The notes under the pieces are model-generated. The model did not search any database, was not told the origin of the DNA, and was given only the letters and a program-made list of their open reading frames with translations. Positions 20,871 to 31,300 of a stretch of DNA of 64,000 nt are shown piece by piece. The DNA is taken from contig JAFKAC010000025.1 of NCBI GenBank assembly GCA_025766275.1, positions 248,001 to 312,000 of the forward strand. The letters run 5' to 3'. This DNA is from Lactarius indigo (taxonomy: Eukaryota > Basidiomycota > Agaricomycetes > Russulales > Russulaceae). The position numbers and the translations under genes are program-made. Each line of letters starts with the position of its first letter. Positions within the stretch are counted from its first letter, which is position 1.

Positions 20871-21449
20871 TGTTACGCCCTAGCAGGGGCGTGGGTTCTA
20901 GAGGTTCTGAATCACACAAGTATCAAGCGAAGACCTCTGTTGTCTTATTGCTATGAAATACTAGTGATAAAGTGTGGCACAAGGTGCAGCACTACTCTGT
21001 AATATAGGACTCCTCGTCCGAAGTGTCTAACACTTCTCTACACTTGATCTTGCTAGTGCACAGAGTATAACAGGTGTAACGCGTTGATATAGTTCAACTG
21101 CAAAGACTTCGAAGTGTCCTGGTTAGGGACTGAGGTAGGGGATGCACAAGAAGAGAGGGATAAGGCGAGGTCACACCAAAGTACAGAGGCAAGGTTGCTA
21201 GATTGCAAACGAAGCCAAGTCTGGCTTCCTATGGTCTATAGTACAGGTTTATATAGGACAGGGTTCCAAACAACATGAACACAAGTCCACACAATATCAA
21301 AGAGACTAAACGGAGCAAGCAGAAGTTCGGATCAAGGAAAACAGTGCCACTAGTAACAGTAGCTCCTTTGGTAACAAGGTATAGTACAGAAGGGGAAAGG
21401 CAGGGTGGAAACATACTGTGACTGAGGTCCGAAGTGTCGGATCATAACA
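20871..21449 (-). repeat. LTR-like block at the left end of the LINE insertion
   Basis: Bounded by TGTTACGCCC (20871) and CATAACA (21449), i.e. TGTTA/TAACA inverted termini, with TATATAAA on the minus strand at 21248-21255. That is the layout of a solo LTR in minus orientation. No second copy exists in the window and its flanks (TGCTG left, TGCCA right) are not a clean duplication. It may instead be an outer part of the foldback element that is missing on the right side. Confidence 0.45.
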
Positions 21450-21789
21450 TGCCACATAATGATCTGCCATGACTTCCATAACTGATGGGCCAACCGACGG
21501 TGAGAGTCTTACATATGTCATGGGCCAGCCGATGTCGGCCGATGCAGGAGATTCCTCCAAAACTCATGGGCCAGCCGATGTCGGCTCGGAGACATTTACT
21601 CCAGAGTTGTGGTCCGAAGGAGTAGATATGGGAGTGCACAGGTATTTTCAGATATCTAGAAATCATTAGTGGAGAGATGGAACTGAAGGAAGCACTCCAA
21701 GACCATATGTGTATAATGGAGTGGGGTGTATAAACATCTGCAGGTCCAAGGAAATTGCACATGTTCTGGAGGAGCACATCCAAGATTAT

Positions 21790-23115
21790 ATGGGTGTGCC
21801 AGAGGGTATAAACATGTATGGGTGTCCGAGATATCTCGGACATGCTTCGGACCAATATGTCTGAGATTATGTCCACATACTGGAGGGTATTAACATGTAT
21901 GGGTGTCCGAGATATCTCGGACATGCTTCGGACCAATATGTCCGAGATTACGTCCACATATTAGAGGGTATTAACATGTATGGGTGTCCGAGATATCTCG
22001 GACATGTTATGGACCAATAGGTCCGAGATTATATAGGTGTACTGGAGGGTATAAACATGTACTGGTGTCCAAAAAATCTCAGACATGCTTCAGACCAATA
22101 TGTCCGAGATTATGTCCATATACTGGAGGGTATAAACATGTATGGGTGTCTGAGATATCTCAGACATGCTTCAGACCAATATGTCTGAGATTATGTGCAC
22201 ATACTGGAGGGTATTAACATGTATGGGTGTCCGAGATATCTCGGACATGCTTCGGACCAATATGTCCGAGATTATGTCCACATATTAGAGGGTATAAAAA
22301 TGTATGGGTGTCCAAAAAATCTCAGACATGCTTCGGACCAATATGTCCGAGATTACATCCACATACTGGAGGGTATTAACATGTATGGGTGTCTGAGATA
22401 TCTCGGACATGCTTTGGACCAATATGTCCGAGATTGTGTCCACATATTAGAGGGTATTAACATGTATGGGTGTCCGAGATATCTCGGACATGTTATGGAC
22501 CAATAGGTCCAAGATTATATAGGTGTATTGGAGGGTATTAACATGTATGGGTGTCCGAGATATCTTGGACATGCTTCGGACCAATATGTCCGAGATTATG
22601 TCCACATATTAGAGGGTATAAAAATGTATGGGTGTCCAAAAAATCTCGGACATGCTTCGGACCAATATGTCCGAGATTACATCCACATACTGGAGGGTAT
22701 TAACATGTATATGTGTCCAAGATATCTCGGACATGTTACGGACCAATAGGTCCAAGATTATATAGGTGTACTAGAGGGTATAAACATGTATGGGTGTCCA
22801 AAAATCTCGGACATGCTTTGGACCAATATGTCCAAGATTACATCCACATACTGGAGGGTATTAACATGTATGGGTGTCCGAGATATCTCGGACATGCTTC
22901 AGACCAATATGTCTGAGATTGTGTCCACATATTAGAGGGTATTAACATGTATGGGTGTCCGAGATATCTCGGACATGTTACGGACCAATAGGTCCGAGAT
23001 TATATAGGTGTATTGGAGGGTATTAACATGTATGGGTGTCTGAGATATCTCGGACATGCTTCGGACCAATATGTCCGAGATTATGTCCACATACTGGAGG
23101 GTATTAACATGTATG
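21790..23115 (+). repeat. Left 81-bp palindromic tandem array (first part)
   Basis: Units recur with ACATGTATG marks at 21812, 21893, 21974, 22055 and so on to 23107: sixteen intervals, all 81 bp except one of 80. Most units hold a perfect 20-bp palindrome, TGTCCGAGATATCTCGGACA, or close variants, and a second dyad TCGGAC-CAATAT-GTCCGA. Variant units with TTACGGACCAATAGG...ATATAGGTGTA recur among the others. The period equals 27 codons, which explains the open frames with 27-residue repeats. The array continues at 30962 after element B1. Confidence 0.95.
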
Positions 23116-23640
23116 TGTTACGTCGTCACGACGTTAGCTCGACTTGAGCTCGATGAGGCGGCAACAACTTAGCGGATGTCTTGAAGACATGGAGGTCCAA
23201 GCGTAGACAATGGTGAACACTCGTAGGTGCACCTTAACGACTGCTGTCCTTGCGTTACACACGAAGGTGGACCCTGGAGTACTGCTTTGAAAGCGGAACA
23301 AGGAAGAGAAGGCGAGAGATAGAAGAAGAAACAAGTGACGATTCAAGAAGACCAAGATGGCGTATCTTGGTCTTCACTAGACACTATAAATACAAGTCGA
23401 GCAGGCTTAGAAGCGCTGCTATGAGTCACAGTAAGTAAGCGTCCAACGTATCGCAGAAACACCGCAAAACTAATACTACTAGTACCCGTACTAGTATCGA
23501 GTCATTCAGGTACCGCTCAGTCAGCTATCAGTCGCAATCGCCTATCGTACCACTGTATCACCGTAAGTAAGTCCGCAACTAATCTACCTTACCGCCGTAG
23601 TTGCAACCGGTACAGTAAGGGTACGAGTCGGAACGTAACA
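23116..23640 (-). repeat. 3' LTR of B1
   Basis: Minus-strand reading TGTTACGTTCCGACTCG...GACGACGTAACA. Preceded on the minus strand by the purine tract AAAAGGGGGTGA. Confidence 0.95.
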
Positions 23641-23671
23641 TCACCCCCTTTTCTAGCGTGAGACCCCAGAC

Positions 23672-26600
23672 TCACCGAAAGTCGTGGGCCGGCCAATCGC
23701 GCTGTTCATCGGCAATACGCTCTAACGCGGTGGTGCGCTCCAAGCGGTAGATGGTGTCGCGGCGGTCGTCCTGCGCGCATTCGATCATCGCGCGGAGTTG
23801 ACTCACCCTCGCTCGAAGTCGGTCCAGCTCGTAGCTGGCCGCGCGGAACCGTGTGACTTCCGCGGTGAGCGACTCATCGTTGATACGATTGAGTGCTCGG
23901 TCGGTGATCTTGTCGGCTTCGAAGACAACGAGGTCCTCGTGCGGGTACGTGGGGCGGAGTGCCGCGGATACGTGAGGTTCGGCGTAGAAGGGCTTACCAT
24001 AGATGTGTGGCGAGCCCGGTATAACTCCTAATATGAGGGGGTCCGCCCCTCCGATGATCTGGACATGTGACGCGTCCCTCTCTACTCCGTCTGGTCCGGT
24101 GATGGGGTATCGAATGTAATGGGGTCGTCGGTTTGCCCGGAACCCCTCAGGCGCAATGACATGCGCGGGGTCCTCGGCGGCGGTGAATGGACGATGATCG
24201 GCGGCGCCAGGCACGCGCACACGTCCTCGATACATGGGGGACCCGTCGGAGTAGACGAGCCAGGGCGTGATGAGGGGATTATCAGGGTCGCGTTTCGTTC
24301 GAAGGAAGGTATGTCTTGCCGGGTAATAATCTTCGTCGTCATGGCCAGCCTCAGCTGCCGCCATCGCTGCCGTCGCTCGCGCATCTCCCTCAGTCGGGCC
24401 GCTGCTGAGTCCAGCTGCTCCTTCTGCCACTCCGCCGCCACTCTCCTCCAACCCTCCAACTCGTACTCCATCAGCACTTGAACGCTGGTCGTTGCTCGGG
24501 AAAACTCCGCGAACGCCGATGAGGTCGTCGCTTGGGGGGATAGCGGCGATGGGTTCACGCTCGCCGCGATCGTTTTGGAAGACATGGACGACGGCTCGGT
24601 CGTCGTCGGGAGTAGTTGTTGGATCGGGGAATCTGGTGACAACGTTGATCCACTCTTGCGCGGTGATGGGCCCCTCTGCTGGTGTAAGAGGTGTCCATGG
24701 CGTGAGCTGAGTGTTGGGAATTTCTGTGTCGTCGTCTTCTGCCAGGAGGGCGCGGGCGTCTTCGGCGAGGGAGTCGAGGAGTTGCGCCTGTGTGACATGT
24801 CGCAATGGAGAAGTGGGCATGAGAGTGTTGGTTGAACGGAGGAGAAGGGGATGACTGTCCTCTGTCCAGGCGACTCCTACTTTATCTCTTTTACCGTGGG
24901 TTTGCGCTTCCTGATATAGGCGCAGTGCTTCCGGCGCAAAGACGTCGTCTTTGTTGACCCACTGGTTCTCCGAGTCTGGGTATCCCTTCCATTTAACCAA
25001 ATATTGAAGGCGTCGCCCTCTTCCGAAATGCCGAGTGTCTAGAATGGCCTCGACTTCGTATTCCTCTTCTCCATCTATCAATTCTGGCGGCGGTCGTGTG
25101 AAGTTCTCCCCGTGCAAGGAAGTTTGTTTGTACGGCGTGAGAAGATCGATGTGGAACACTGGGTGGATACTCCACTGCGTGGGAAGTTCCAATCGATAGT
25201 TGTAAGGGGACATCACCTGTACCACCCGAAAGGGTCCGTGGCGTTGTGCCGCTAATTTTGCTGTAGGTTGGTTGGTCCGAAGATGTTTGCCTTCGAGCCA
25301 CACGAGGTCGTTGACGCTGAATTTGGGCGTATCTTTGTTGCGCACCCACAACTCTTGCGCCTTCTTTATAAGGCGTTGGGCGTTGTCTCTAGCTTCTTTC
25401 AGCTGTGTCAGTCGTGCGGTCGCGAGGGGGATGGGAGATGGCTTATCCGTCCAGTCCGCTTGTGGGTTATACCCCATCAGAAGTTGGAACGGCGACTCTT
25501 TAGTGTGTTCATGTGGCCAGTTATTGTGTGCAAATTCGGCGATGGGCAGATAAGCTTCCCAGTTGTTTTGCCGCTCATTTACCCAGAAGCGTAGGTACTG
25601 TTTGAGCCACTGGTTAGTCCGTTCGGACTGTCCATCGGTGCGCGGATGATATGCCGTCGATATGTTCTGTTGGATTCCCAGAACGCGGCATACTTCTCTG
25701 GTAAACTTGGACGTAAAGCGGGGGTCGCGATCGCTTATTATCTTGCGCGGCAGCCCGAAGCGTTTGAACACGTGGGCGACGTATAGAGCTGCCGTCTCTT
25801 CTGCGGTGATTTCTTCTCGACATGGGATGAAGATGGAAGCCTTGCTGCAGTCGTGGTCTGTGACGGTTAGTATGCTGTCATACCCCTTGGAGACGGGGAG
25901 TTTGGTGATGAAGTCTACTGCCACTGTGTGGAACGGCATAGCTTCCAATATTGGCGTGATGGGATGCAGCGCGGCTCGTATGGGCCTCGTGTTGACTTTA
26001 TTTCTTTGGCATTCCGCGCAGCCTTGTACGTATTCGTATACATCTTTTCGGATTCGCGGCCACCAGTAGTGTCTCTCCAGGATGCATTGAGTTTTCGCAA
26101 TCCCCGGATGACCGTGTATTGGCAAGTCGTGATGGTCGTGTATTAGTACTCGTTGAGTCGATGCTGGACCGGTGATTACGAACCTGCCGTCCTTGTACCA
26201 TTCCCCTTGTATTTTCTTGAGATGATAAGGGTCGACCCACATTTTGATCACCTCTTCGTCTTGCTGGTGACGCGGTTGTAGTAAATTCGGGTTGGCGATA
26301 TAGGTGCGCGCGGTGTTAAGAGTCCGTACAAAGACTTCGGGGGGTAGGACCACTACTTCGCTATTGTCTTCGACGCCTTGATCGTAATCCGGTCGTCTTG
26401 ATAGTGCATCTGCTCGTCCGTTGTTCTTTCCCTTAATGTGATGAATCTCGAAGTCGTATTCAGAAAGTTCGAGCACTTCCCTGGCGACCCGCCTGCTGAT
26501 CTTTTGCGGTGACTTCCAATACTGTAGGTTTAGATGGTCCGAGTAGATTTTAATCTTGTGGGGGGCACCTGCGAGAAGTGGTCGCCAGTTTCGCAAGGCC

Positions 26601-28366
26601 TTGACTATCGCGAGTAGCTCTAGGTCGTAGATGTCGTAGTTTCTTTCGGCTTCGGAGAGCGTCGCCGAATAGTAACCTATGGGGTGTTGCTTGCCGTCAG
26701 ATTTCTTTTGCAGTAATACGGCTCCCACCGCGTAGCCCGAAGCGTCTACTTCCAATTCAAATGGGTCTTGAAGGATGGGGTGTGCTAGCACCGGTTCTTC
26801 TGTTACGAGGCGTTTTAGGGTGTTGAACGCCCTTTCTTCTTCGTCAGTCCATCGCCATTCTTCGTCCTTTCGTGTTAGTTTGGTAAGTGGTTTGGCGTGA
26901 GTTGCGAAACCGCGGATGAAGAGTCTGTAAAAGTTGCAAAAGCCGAGGAAAGAACGGACGTCTTTGACTTTTGTTGGTGTTGGCCAGTCCTTGATGCCTT
27001 GAACTTTTATGGGGTCCATTCGGGTTACCCCCCTTTCAAGGATTACCCCCAGGTAATCCATCCGCGGTTGGTGGAACAAGCACTTCTCGAGTTTGAAGTA
27101 GAGGTCGTGTTCCTCCGCGACGTCTTGCGCGTCGCGGACGGCGTCTACATGGGCCGCGAGGTCGTGATCAAAGTGAGTAGCGATACCGATATCGTCCATG
27201 TAGACACGTATGGTGGTGCCCAGTCGCTCGTGCTTCGCGATGGTGTCGCGGTAGATGTGATTCATCATAGCCTGAAAGGTAGCGGGGGAATTAGTGAGTC
27301 CGAAGAACATGACCGTGGGTTCGAAGAGGCCAAATTTGGTCTTGAATGCCGCCTTTTCCTGATCGCCGTCGCGGATGCGTACGTTATTGTAGCCCCACCG
27401 AATGTTGAGTTTCGTATAAATATGGGCATTGCTGAGGTCCAGGATGAGGTCTTGTATTAGTGGTAGCGGGTATTGATTTCGAATAGTGTGGGAATTAATG
27501 ACCCGGTAGTCCTGTACCGGTCGTAGCTTTCCATCCTTCTTTTTAATGAAAAAGAAAGAGGATGCGTACGGGGAGATAGAGGGGCGTAAATACCCCTGCT
27601 TCAACTTTTCGTCTAGGAACTCTTTGAGTTCACCTTCTTCCTTTTGGGTCATAGGGTAGATCTTGCAGTCGATGGCGGCCGGTGCTGACGGTTTGAAGTC
27701 TATTGCGTGATCCCACGGTCTTGCCGGGGGGAAGCGGTGCGAGGCTTGCTCGTTGAAAAGTTTGGTAAACATCGCGTATTCTTGGGGGAGCACCGCTGCC
27801 GTTTGTTGTTGTTTCGCTTGTATAGCCAACTCCGTCGAGGTGGTGGCTCTAGCGAACGTCTCTTCTTCTAGTACCCGTACAATGTCTTCTTTTTCGGCCA
27901 CGATGAGGGCTCGAACGGTTGTTGTCGATAGCAGCACGTCGGTAGTTGCCAATATTACTGGCTGCATGTCGGGGTGTATGGTAGCAGTGGCCCAGCTGAT
28001 CGTTGGCTCGAATGCGCTTAGCCATGGGTAACCTAACACCATGTCTTCGCTTCCGAGGTCGGTGACCAGGAAAGTCATTTGCTTTATCTGTCCTCGTGTT
28101 TTCACCTCTAGGTTAACATAATGAGTGATTAACCCAGCTTTGTTCTCCGTATTATCTATGTTCCATATTTTGCGGGGCGTATTTAGTGGCTGTGTCTGGA
28201 TTCCCGCTCGTTTTGCCATGCTGGGTCGGATGAAGTTGTCGGTTGCACCAGAATCGACCAGCGCGTTTGTTTCAGTCGTTTGGTAATTCATACGGACAGT
28301 TACTGGAATTCGCATGGATCGGTAGCGCGTTGTCACAATTACAGAATTACATTGAAGAGCCCTCAC
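23672..28366 (-). CDS. pol: Pol polyprotein of B1, RT motif A mutated
   Basis: 1564 codons, no stop; the frame is open further upstream and overlaps the gag end in the -1 frame. Protease VDSGATDNF, RT, RNase H (VDASGYAVGAVLLQ), integrase (HDLPIHGHPG, CAECQRNK, SDRDPRF), chromodomain (EYEVEAILDTRHFG, YLVKWKGYPDSENQW), and a further ~400-residue tail ending in a coiled-coil-like region. YMDD is intact, but motif A reads KLNIRWGYNN where B2 and A1 have KLDIRW: the catalytic Asp (codon 27404-27406) is Asn. An open frame in the +1 register (24082-24798) overlaps the tail. Confidence 0.93.
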   Translation of the reverse strand: MRALQCNSVIVTTRYRSMRIPVTVRMNYQTTETNALVDSGATDNFIRPSMAKRAGIQTQPLNTPRKIWNIDNTENKAGLITHYVNLEVKTRGQIKQMTFLVTDLGSEDMVLGYPWLSAFEPTISWATATIHPDMQPVILATTDVLLSTTTVRALIVAEKEDIVRVLEEETFARATTSTELAIQAKQQQTAAVLPQEYAMFTKLFNEQASHRFPPARPWDHAIDFKPSAPAAIDCKIYPMTQKEEGELKEFLDEKLKQGYLRPSISPYASSFFFIKKKDGKLRPVQDYRVINSHTIRNQYPLPLIQDLILDLSNAHIYTKLNIRWGYNNVRIRDGDQEKAAFKTKFGLFEPTVMFFGLTNSPATFQAMMNHIYRDTIAKHERLGTTIRVYMDDIGIATHFDHDLAAHVDAVRDAQDVAEEHDLYFKLEKCLFHQPRMDYLGVILERGVTRMDPIKVQGIKDWPTPTKVKDVRSFLGFCNFYRLFIRGFATHAKPLTKLTRKDEEWRWTDEEERAFNTLKRLVTEEPVLAHPILQDPFELEVDASGYAVGAVLLQKKSDGKQHPIGYYSATLSEAERNYDIYDLELLAIVKALRNWRPLLAGAPHKIKIYSDHLNLQYWKSPQKISRRVAREVLELSEYDFEIHHIKGKNNGRADALSRRPDYDQGVEDNSEVVVLPPEVFVRTLNTARTYIANPNLLQPRHQQDEEVIKMWVDPYHLKKIQGEWYKDGRFVITGPASTQRVLIHDHHDLPIHGHPGIAKTQCILERHYWWPRIRKDVYEYVQGCAECQRNKVNTRPIRAALHPITPILEAMPFHTVAVDFITKLPVSKGYDSILTVTDHDCSKASIFIPCREEITAEETAALYVAHVFKRFGLPRKIISDRDPRFTSKFTREVCRVLGIQQNISTAYHPRTDGQSERTNQWLKQYLRFWVNERQNNWEAYLPIAEFAHNNWPHEHTKESPFQLLMGYNPQADWTDKPSPIPLATARLTQLKEARDNAQRLIKKAQELWVRNKDTPKFSVNDLVWLEGKHLRTNQPTAKLAAQRHGPFRVVQVMSPYNYRLELPTQWSIHPVFHIDLLTPYKQTSLHGENFTRPPPELIDGEEEYEVEAILDTRHFGRGRRLQYLVKWKGYPDSENQWVNKDDVFAPEALRLYQEAQTHGKRDKVGVAWTEDSHPLLLRSTNTLMPTSPLRHVTQAQLLDSLAEDARALLAEDDDTEIPNTQLTPWTPLTPAEGPITAQEWINVVTRFPDPTTTPDDDRAVVHVFQNDRGEREPIAAIPPSDDLIGVRGVFPSNDQRSSADGVRVGGLEESGGGVAEGAAGLSSGPTEGDARATAAMAAAEAGHDDEDYYPARHTFLRTKRDPDNPLITPWLVYSDGSPMYRGRVRVPGAADHRPFTAAEDPAHVIAPEGFRANRRPHYIRYPITGPDGVERDASHVQIIGGADPLILGVIPGSPHIYGKPFYAEPHVSAALRPTYPHEDLVVFEADKITDRALNRINDESLTAEVTRFRAASYELDRLRARVSQLRAMIECAQDDRRDTIYRLERTTALERIADEQRDWPAHDFR

Positions 28367-28380
28367 CCAGACTGACAGGT

Positions 28381-30417
28381 TCAGGTGTCCCGAAAACCCT
28401 CTTTTCCCCAGAGATCTTGGAGTATAAGATCTTTCACTTCGTCCGTACTATTGGCTACTTGTGTGAGCCACTCCTTGGCCTGTTCTCCCGCGGTTTTTGT
28501 GCTTGCAGCGTTAATTTGAGGTGCGGGCGTTGCGCTCGGCGCTGGTGACATATATCCAGGCAACGACGGCGCATACTGTGATGGCGCATATTGTGAGATG
28601 GGTCCCTGAGGATATCCCGTCGTTTCTATCATGCGGCTGCTGGACGGGGCTGCCTGCCATGGTTGCTGCATGCGGGGGTGTGGACAGTTTCGTGAGAGGT
28701 GGCCGGGAGCGTGACAGTTATAACAGAGGACGTTCCTTAAGTCCCTTCGAGATCCTCCCCTCCCCTGCCCTCGAGTTCCCGGTCCTCCTCTTGGCAGGAA
28801 CGGTGGCGTAGGCCAGTCGCGGTGTGGCAGTTTATTGAAGTCAATGTCTTCGGATCCTGCGAGTCTCACCTTAGCACGGTCGGCCGAGGTGTCCATCGCC
28901 CAGGGGTTGGTTTGTGGCAGGTTTTGCGGGAGCGTCCAGCCCGCATTGCCGCCCTGCTTCTTTGGCTGTGTCGTCGTACTTTTGTATTCGTTGAGTCGGG
29001 CCTTGAGGTGTATGTAATTCTTCTGCCGCTTGAGGACGGCCCTCTTCCAATCATCAAACGTGATGGGGTCGTCGAACTGGAATGCATTTTTAAACAGCTC
29101 CTTGGGCAGACCCGACGTGAAGAGGTCGATTGTTTGGGGTTCGTTGAGGCGGTAGTGAGCCTTCCGTGCGAGTTGTTCAAAGTCATTGACGTACTTGTCA
29201 ATGTCTTCCCCCACCATTTTGAAGCCTTTTCGTAGTATGGCTTGGGCTTGTTCTCTTTCTAGTGTATTTTCGAACCTCTGGCTGAATCCGTCAGCTACGG
29301 CGTCCCATAGATCGCGAGTGTAGGGGCTGATTCCCCGTTGTATTTGCCTGTTGAGCCAGTTCAGGAAGGATAGGACCCATTCGCTGACCGCTCCGCCCTT
29401 GATGTAGGAAAGAAACAAAAGACATCTTCTGTAGTCGTTGCGCATGATAGGGGCATCCAAATTCATGCCCCAGTAGACGTGCCACTGTGTTAGGAATTGG
29501 TCTACTTTGAGTCTGTCTCCGTCAAAAATGGAAGGTGGCTCGCCAGTTAATTTTTCGTTATGATGTCCTCCTCCTCCGGCGTCTCCACCTCCTCCTCCCC
29601 CTCCACCGCCTCCTGGCGGTCCCGCGGGTGGCATTCTGGGTGGTTCGGTTCTTCGTAGATCAAACGGGACTCCCCCCCCCGGCGGCGGTGGCGGGTCTCC
29701 GCCCGGCCCTCCTGTTCCTGGTGGGAGATCTAGCGCGGGTTGTCGCCCAGATGGGGGGTCTCCTCGATCTGATCCTATTGCTCGGAAGATGGCCGCGTCA
29801 TCTGCGGTCATTCGGACACCGGTCTCGGGGTTAATGGGCATGAGGATGTCTCGTGCTTCTTCGATTGCTACCTCTTCCATGGCTTGCGTTATTGTTGCCA
29901 TAATAGCTGGTGATCGAATGTGAATCGGTTCTGGTTCTGTAATGTGTGCGGACTCAGCTCGTTCAATGAGGAGATCTTGTATCGCTCCTCCACTAGTCTC
30001 TGTCTGATTTGGTTCTCGTCCTTCACTTTCGTCTTGGCTTTGTTCCTCTCCTTCTGATGATACTACTTCTCCGGTAGAATGTTCTCGTACTTGTCCGTCG
30101 ATGGGACCCCAGTCTGCTCGGCTGTTGAGCTCCCGGGCGTCGATGTCGCACCGATATCTGGATCCCGCTGGTCGTATGACGTCCCACTGGGAGTCTATGG
30201 GGTTCCACGTAACCTCCGTCCAACACAAGTGATCGAAGTTGAACTCAACTGGTTGGAACCGGCTAGGTCCGTTGAACTCTACGAAGTATCCGGTTTCTTC
30301 TTGTCTTTCCCTCCAACTAGCGGCTTGTAAAAAGCGTGTGGGGACGTTACGTTCTCCTCTTCTTGGGAGTGAGTAGGGGTGGAAACTTGTCCACTGGTCT
30401 CTGGTTGTTACAGCCAC
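28381..30417 (-). CDS. gag: Gag polyprotein of B1 (non-ATG start)
   Basis: 678 codons beginning with GTG a few codons after a TAA that overlaps the primer site. The first ATG is 173 codons in (29899-29901), but the preceding codons are conserved as protein among B1, B2 and B3. An N-terminal domain (DQWTSFHPYS, YFVEFNGPSRF, DHLCWTEVTWNP) is followed by an acidic stretch, a Gly/Pro-rich spacer, a capsid-like domain (FDGDRLKVDQFLTQWHVYWG, LFLSYIKGGAVSEWVLSFLN), and a CCHC knuckle CYNCHAPGHLSRNC. It ends FRDT-stop; pol is -1. Confidence 0.88.
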   Translation of the reverse strand: MAVTTRDQWTSFHPYSLPRRGERNVPTRFLQAASWRERQEETGYFVEFNGPSRFQPVEFNFDHLCWTEVTWNPIDSQWDVIRPAGSRYRCDIDARELNSRADWGPIDGQVREHSTGEVVSSEGEEQSQDESEGREPNQTETSGGAIQDLLIERAESAHITEPEPIHIRSPAIMATITQAMEEVAIEEARDILMPINPETGVRMTADDAAIFRAIGSDRGDPPSGRQPALDLPPGTGGPGGDPPPPPGGGVPFDLRRTEPPRMPPAGPPGGGGGGGGGGDAGGGGHHNEKLTGEPPSIFDGDRLKVDQFLTQWHVYWGMNLDAPIMRNDYRRCLLFLSYIKGGAVSEWVLSFLNWLNRQIQRGISPYTRDLWDAVADGFSQRFENTLEREQAQAILRKGFKMVGEDIDKYVNDFEQLARKAHYRLNEPQTIDLFTSGLPKELFKNAFQFDDPITFDDWKRAVLKRQKNYIHLKARLNEYKSTTTQPKKQGGNAGWTLPQNLPQTNPWAMDTSADRAKVRLAGSEDIDFNKLPHRDWPTPPFLPRGGPGTRGQGRGGSRRDLRNVLCYNCHAPGHLSRNCPHPRMQQPWQAAPSSSRMIETTGYPQGPISQYAPSQYAPSLPGYMSPAPSATPAPQINAASTKTAGEQAKEWLTQVANSTDEVKDLILQDLWGKEGFRDT

Positions 30418-30436
30418 GATTGTATCTTGGTCTTAA

Positions 30437-30961
30437 TGTTACGTCGTCACGACGTTAGCTCGACTTGAGCTCGATGAGGCGGCAACAACTTAGCGGATGT
30501 CTTGAAGACACGGAGGTCCAAGCGTAGACAATGGTGAACACTCGTAGGTGCACCTTAACGACTGCTGTCCTTGCGTTACACACGAAGGTGGACCCTGGAG
30601 TACTGCTTTGAAAGCGGAACAAGGAAGAGAAGGCGAGAGATAGAAGAAGAAACAAGTGATGATTCAAGAAGACCAAGATGGCGTATCTTGGTCTTCACTA
30701 GACACTATAAATACAAGTCGAGCAGGCTTAGAAGCGCTGCTATGAGTCACAGTAAGTAAGCGTCCAACGTATCGCAGAAACACTGCAAAACTAATACTAC
30801 TAGTACCCGTACTAGTATCGAGTCATTCAGGTACCGCTCAGTCAGCTATCAGTCGCAATCGCCTATCGTACCACTGTATCACCGTAAGTAAGTCCGCAAC
30901 TAATCTACCTTACCGCCGTAGTTGCAACCGGTACAGTAAGGGTACGAGTCGGAACGTAACA
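30437..30961 (-). repeat. 5' LTR of B1
   Basis: 525 bp with the same ends as the left copy. It carries TATTTATA and, downstream, GAAGACCAAGAT-acgcc-ATCTTGGTCTTC; the inferred RNA start ATCTTGGTCTT is complementary to the primer site just inside the LTR (AAGACCAAGAT, about 30424-30434). No ATG occurs between the inferred start and the Gag frame. Confidence 0.95.
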
Positions 30962-31300
30962 TATGGGTGTCCGAGATATCTCGGACATGCTTCGGACCAA
31001 TATGTCCGAGATTGTGTCCACATATTAGAGGGTATTAACATGTATGGGTGTCCGAGATATCTCGGACATGTTACGGACCAATAGGTCCAAGATTATATAG
31101 GTGTACTGGAGGGTATAAACATGTATGGATGTCCAAAAATCTTGGACATGCTTCGGACCAATATGTCCGAGATTATGTCCATATACTGGAGGGTATAAAC
31201 ATGTATGGGTGTCTGAGATATCTCAGACATGTTCAAGAGCAATATGTCTGAGATTATGTGGGTATACCAGAGGGTATAAACATGTACAGGTGTCCAAGAT
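30962..31300 (+). repeat. Left 81-bp array, continuation after B1
   Basis: The register resumes exactly after the B1 target duplication TATG; ACATG marks lie at 31038, 31119, 31199 and 31280. So B1 inserted into one unit of the array. About 4 units. Confidence 0.93.

Larger units (their letters stand above)
23116..30961 (-). mobile_element. Ty3/Gypsy element B1, complete, nested in the array
   Basis: Both LTRs are 525 bp (23116-23640 and 30437-30961) and differ at about three positions, so this is a fairly recent insertion. The sequence TATG is found on both sides (23112-23115, 30962-30965). Order on the minus strand: 5' LTR, self-primer site, gag, pol, purine tract (reverse of TCACCCCCTTTTC at 23641), 3' LTR. 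Both frames are open, yet the RT has a catalytic motif A substitution, so the copy may be inactive. Confidence 0.95.

Noticed and set aside
20146..20919. LINE C-terminal frame read as a separate protein from 20919
   Set aside because: The first ~17 residues come from the insertion; the native frame comes from ORF2 on the far side at 33459-37455.
22195..23110. Open frames with 27-residue repeats (MYGCPRYLGHASDQ type), both arrays
   Set aside because: The 81-bp period is a multiple of three, so frames stay open by periodicity. Stops occur in variant units and the same holds on the inverted arm, so I do not call a protein.
23798..24031. Open frames antisense to the family B pol tail
   Set aside because: GC-rich shadows of pol. 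The only alternative frame with conservation evidence is the +1 frame on the pol strand.
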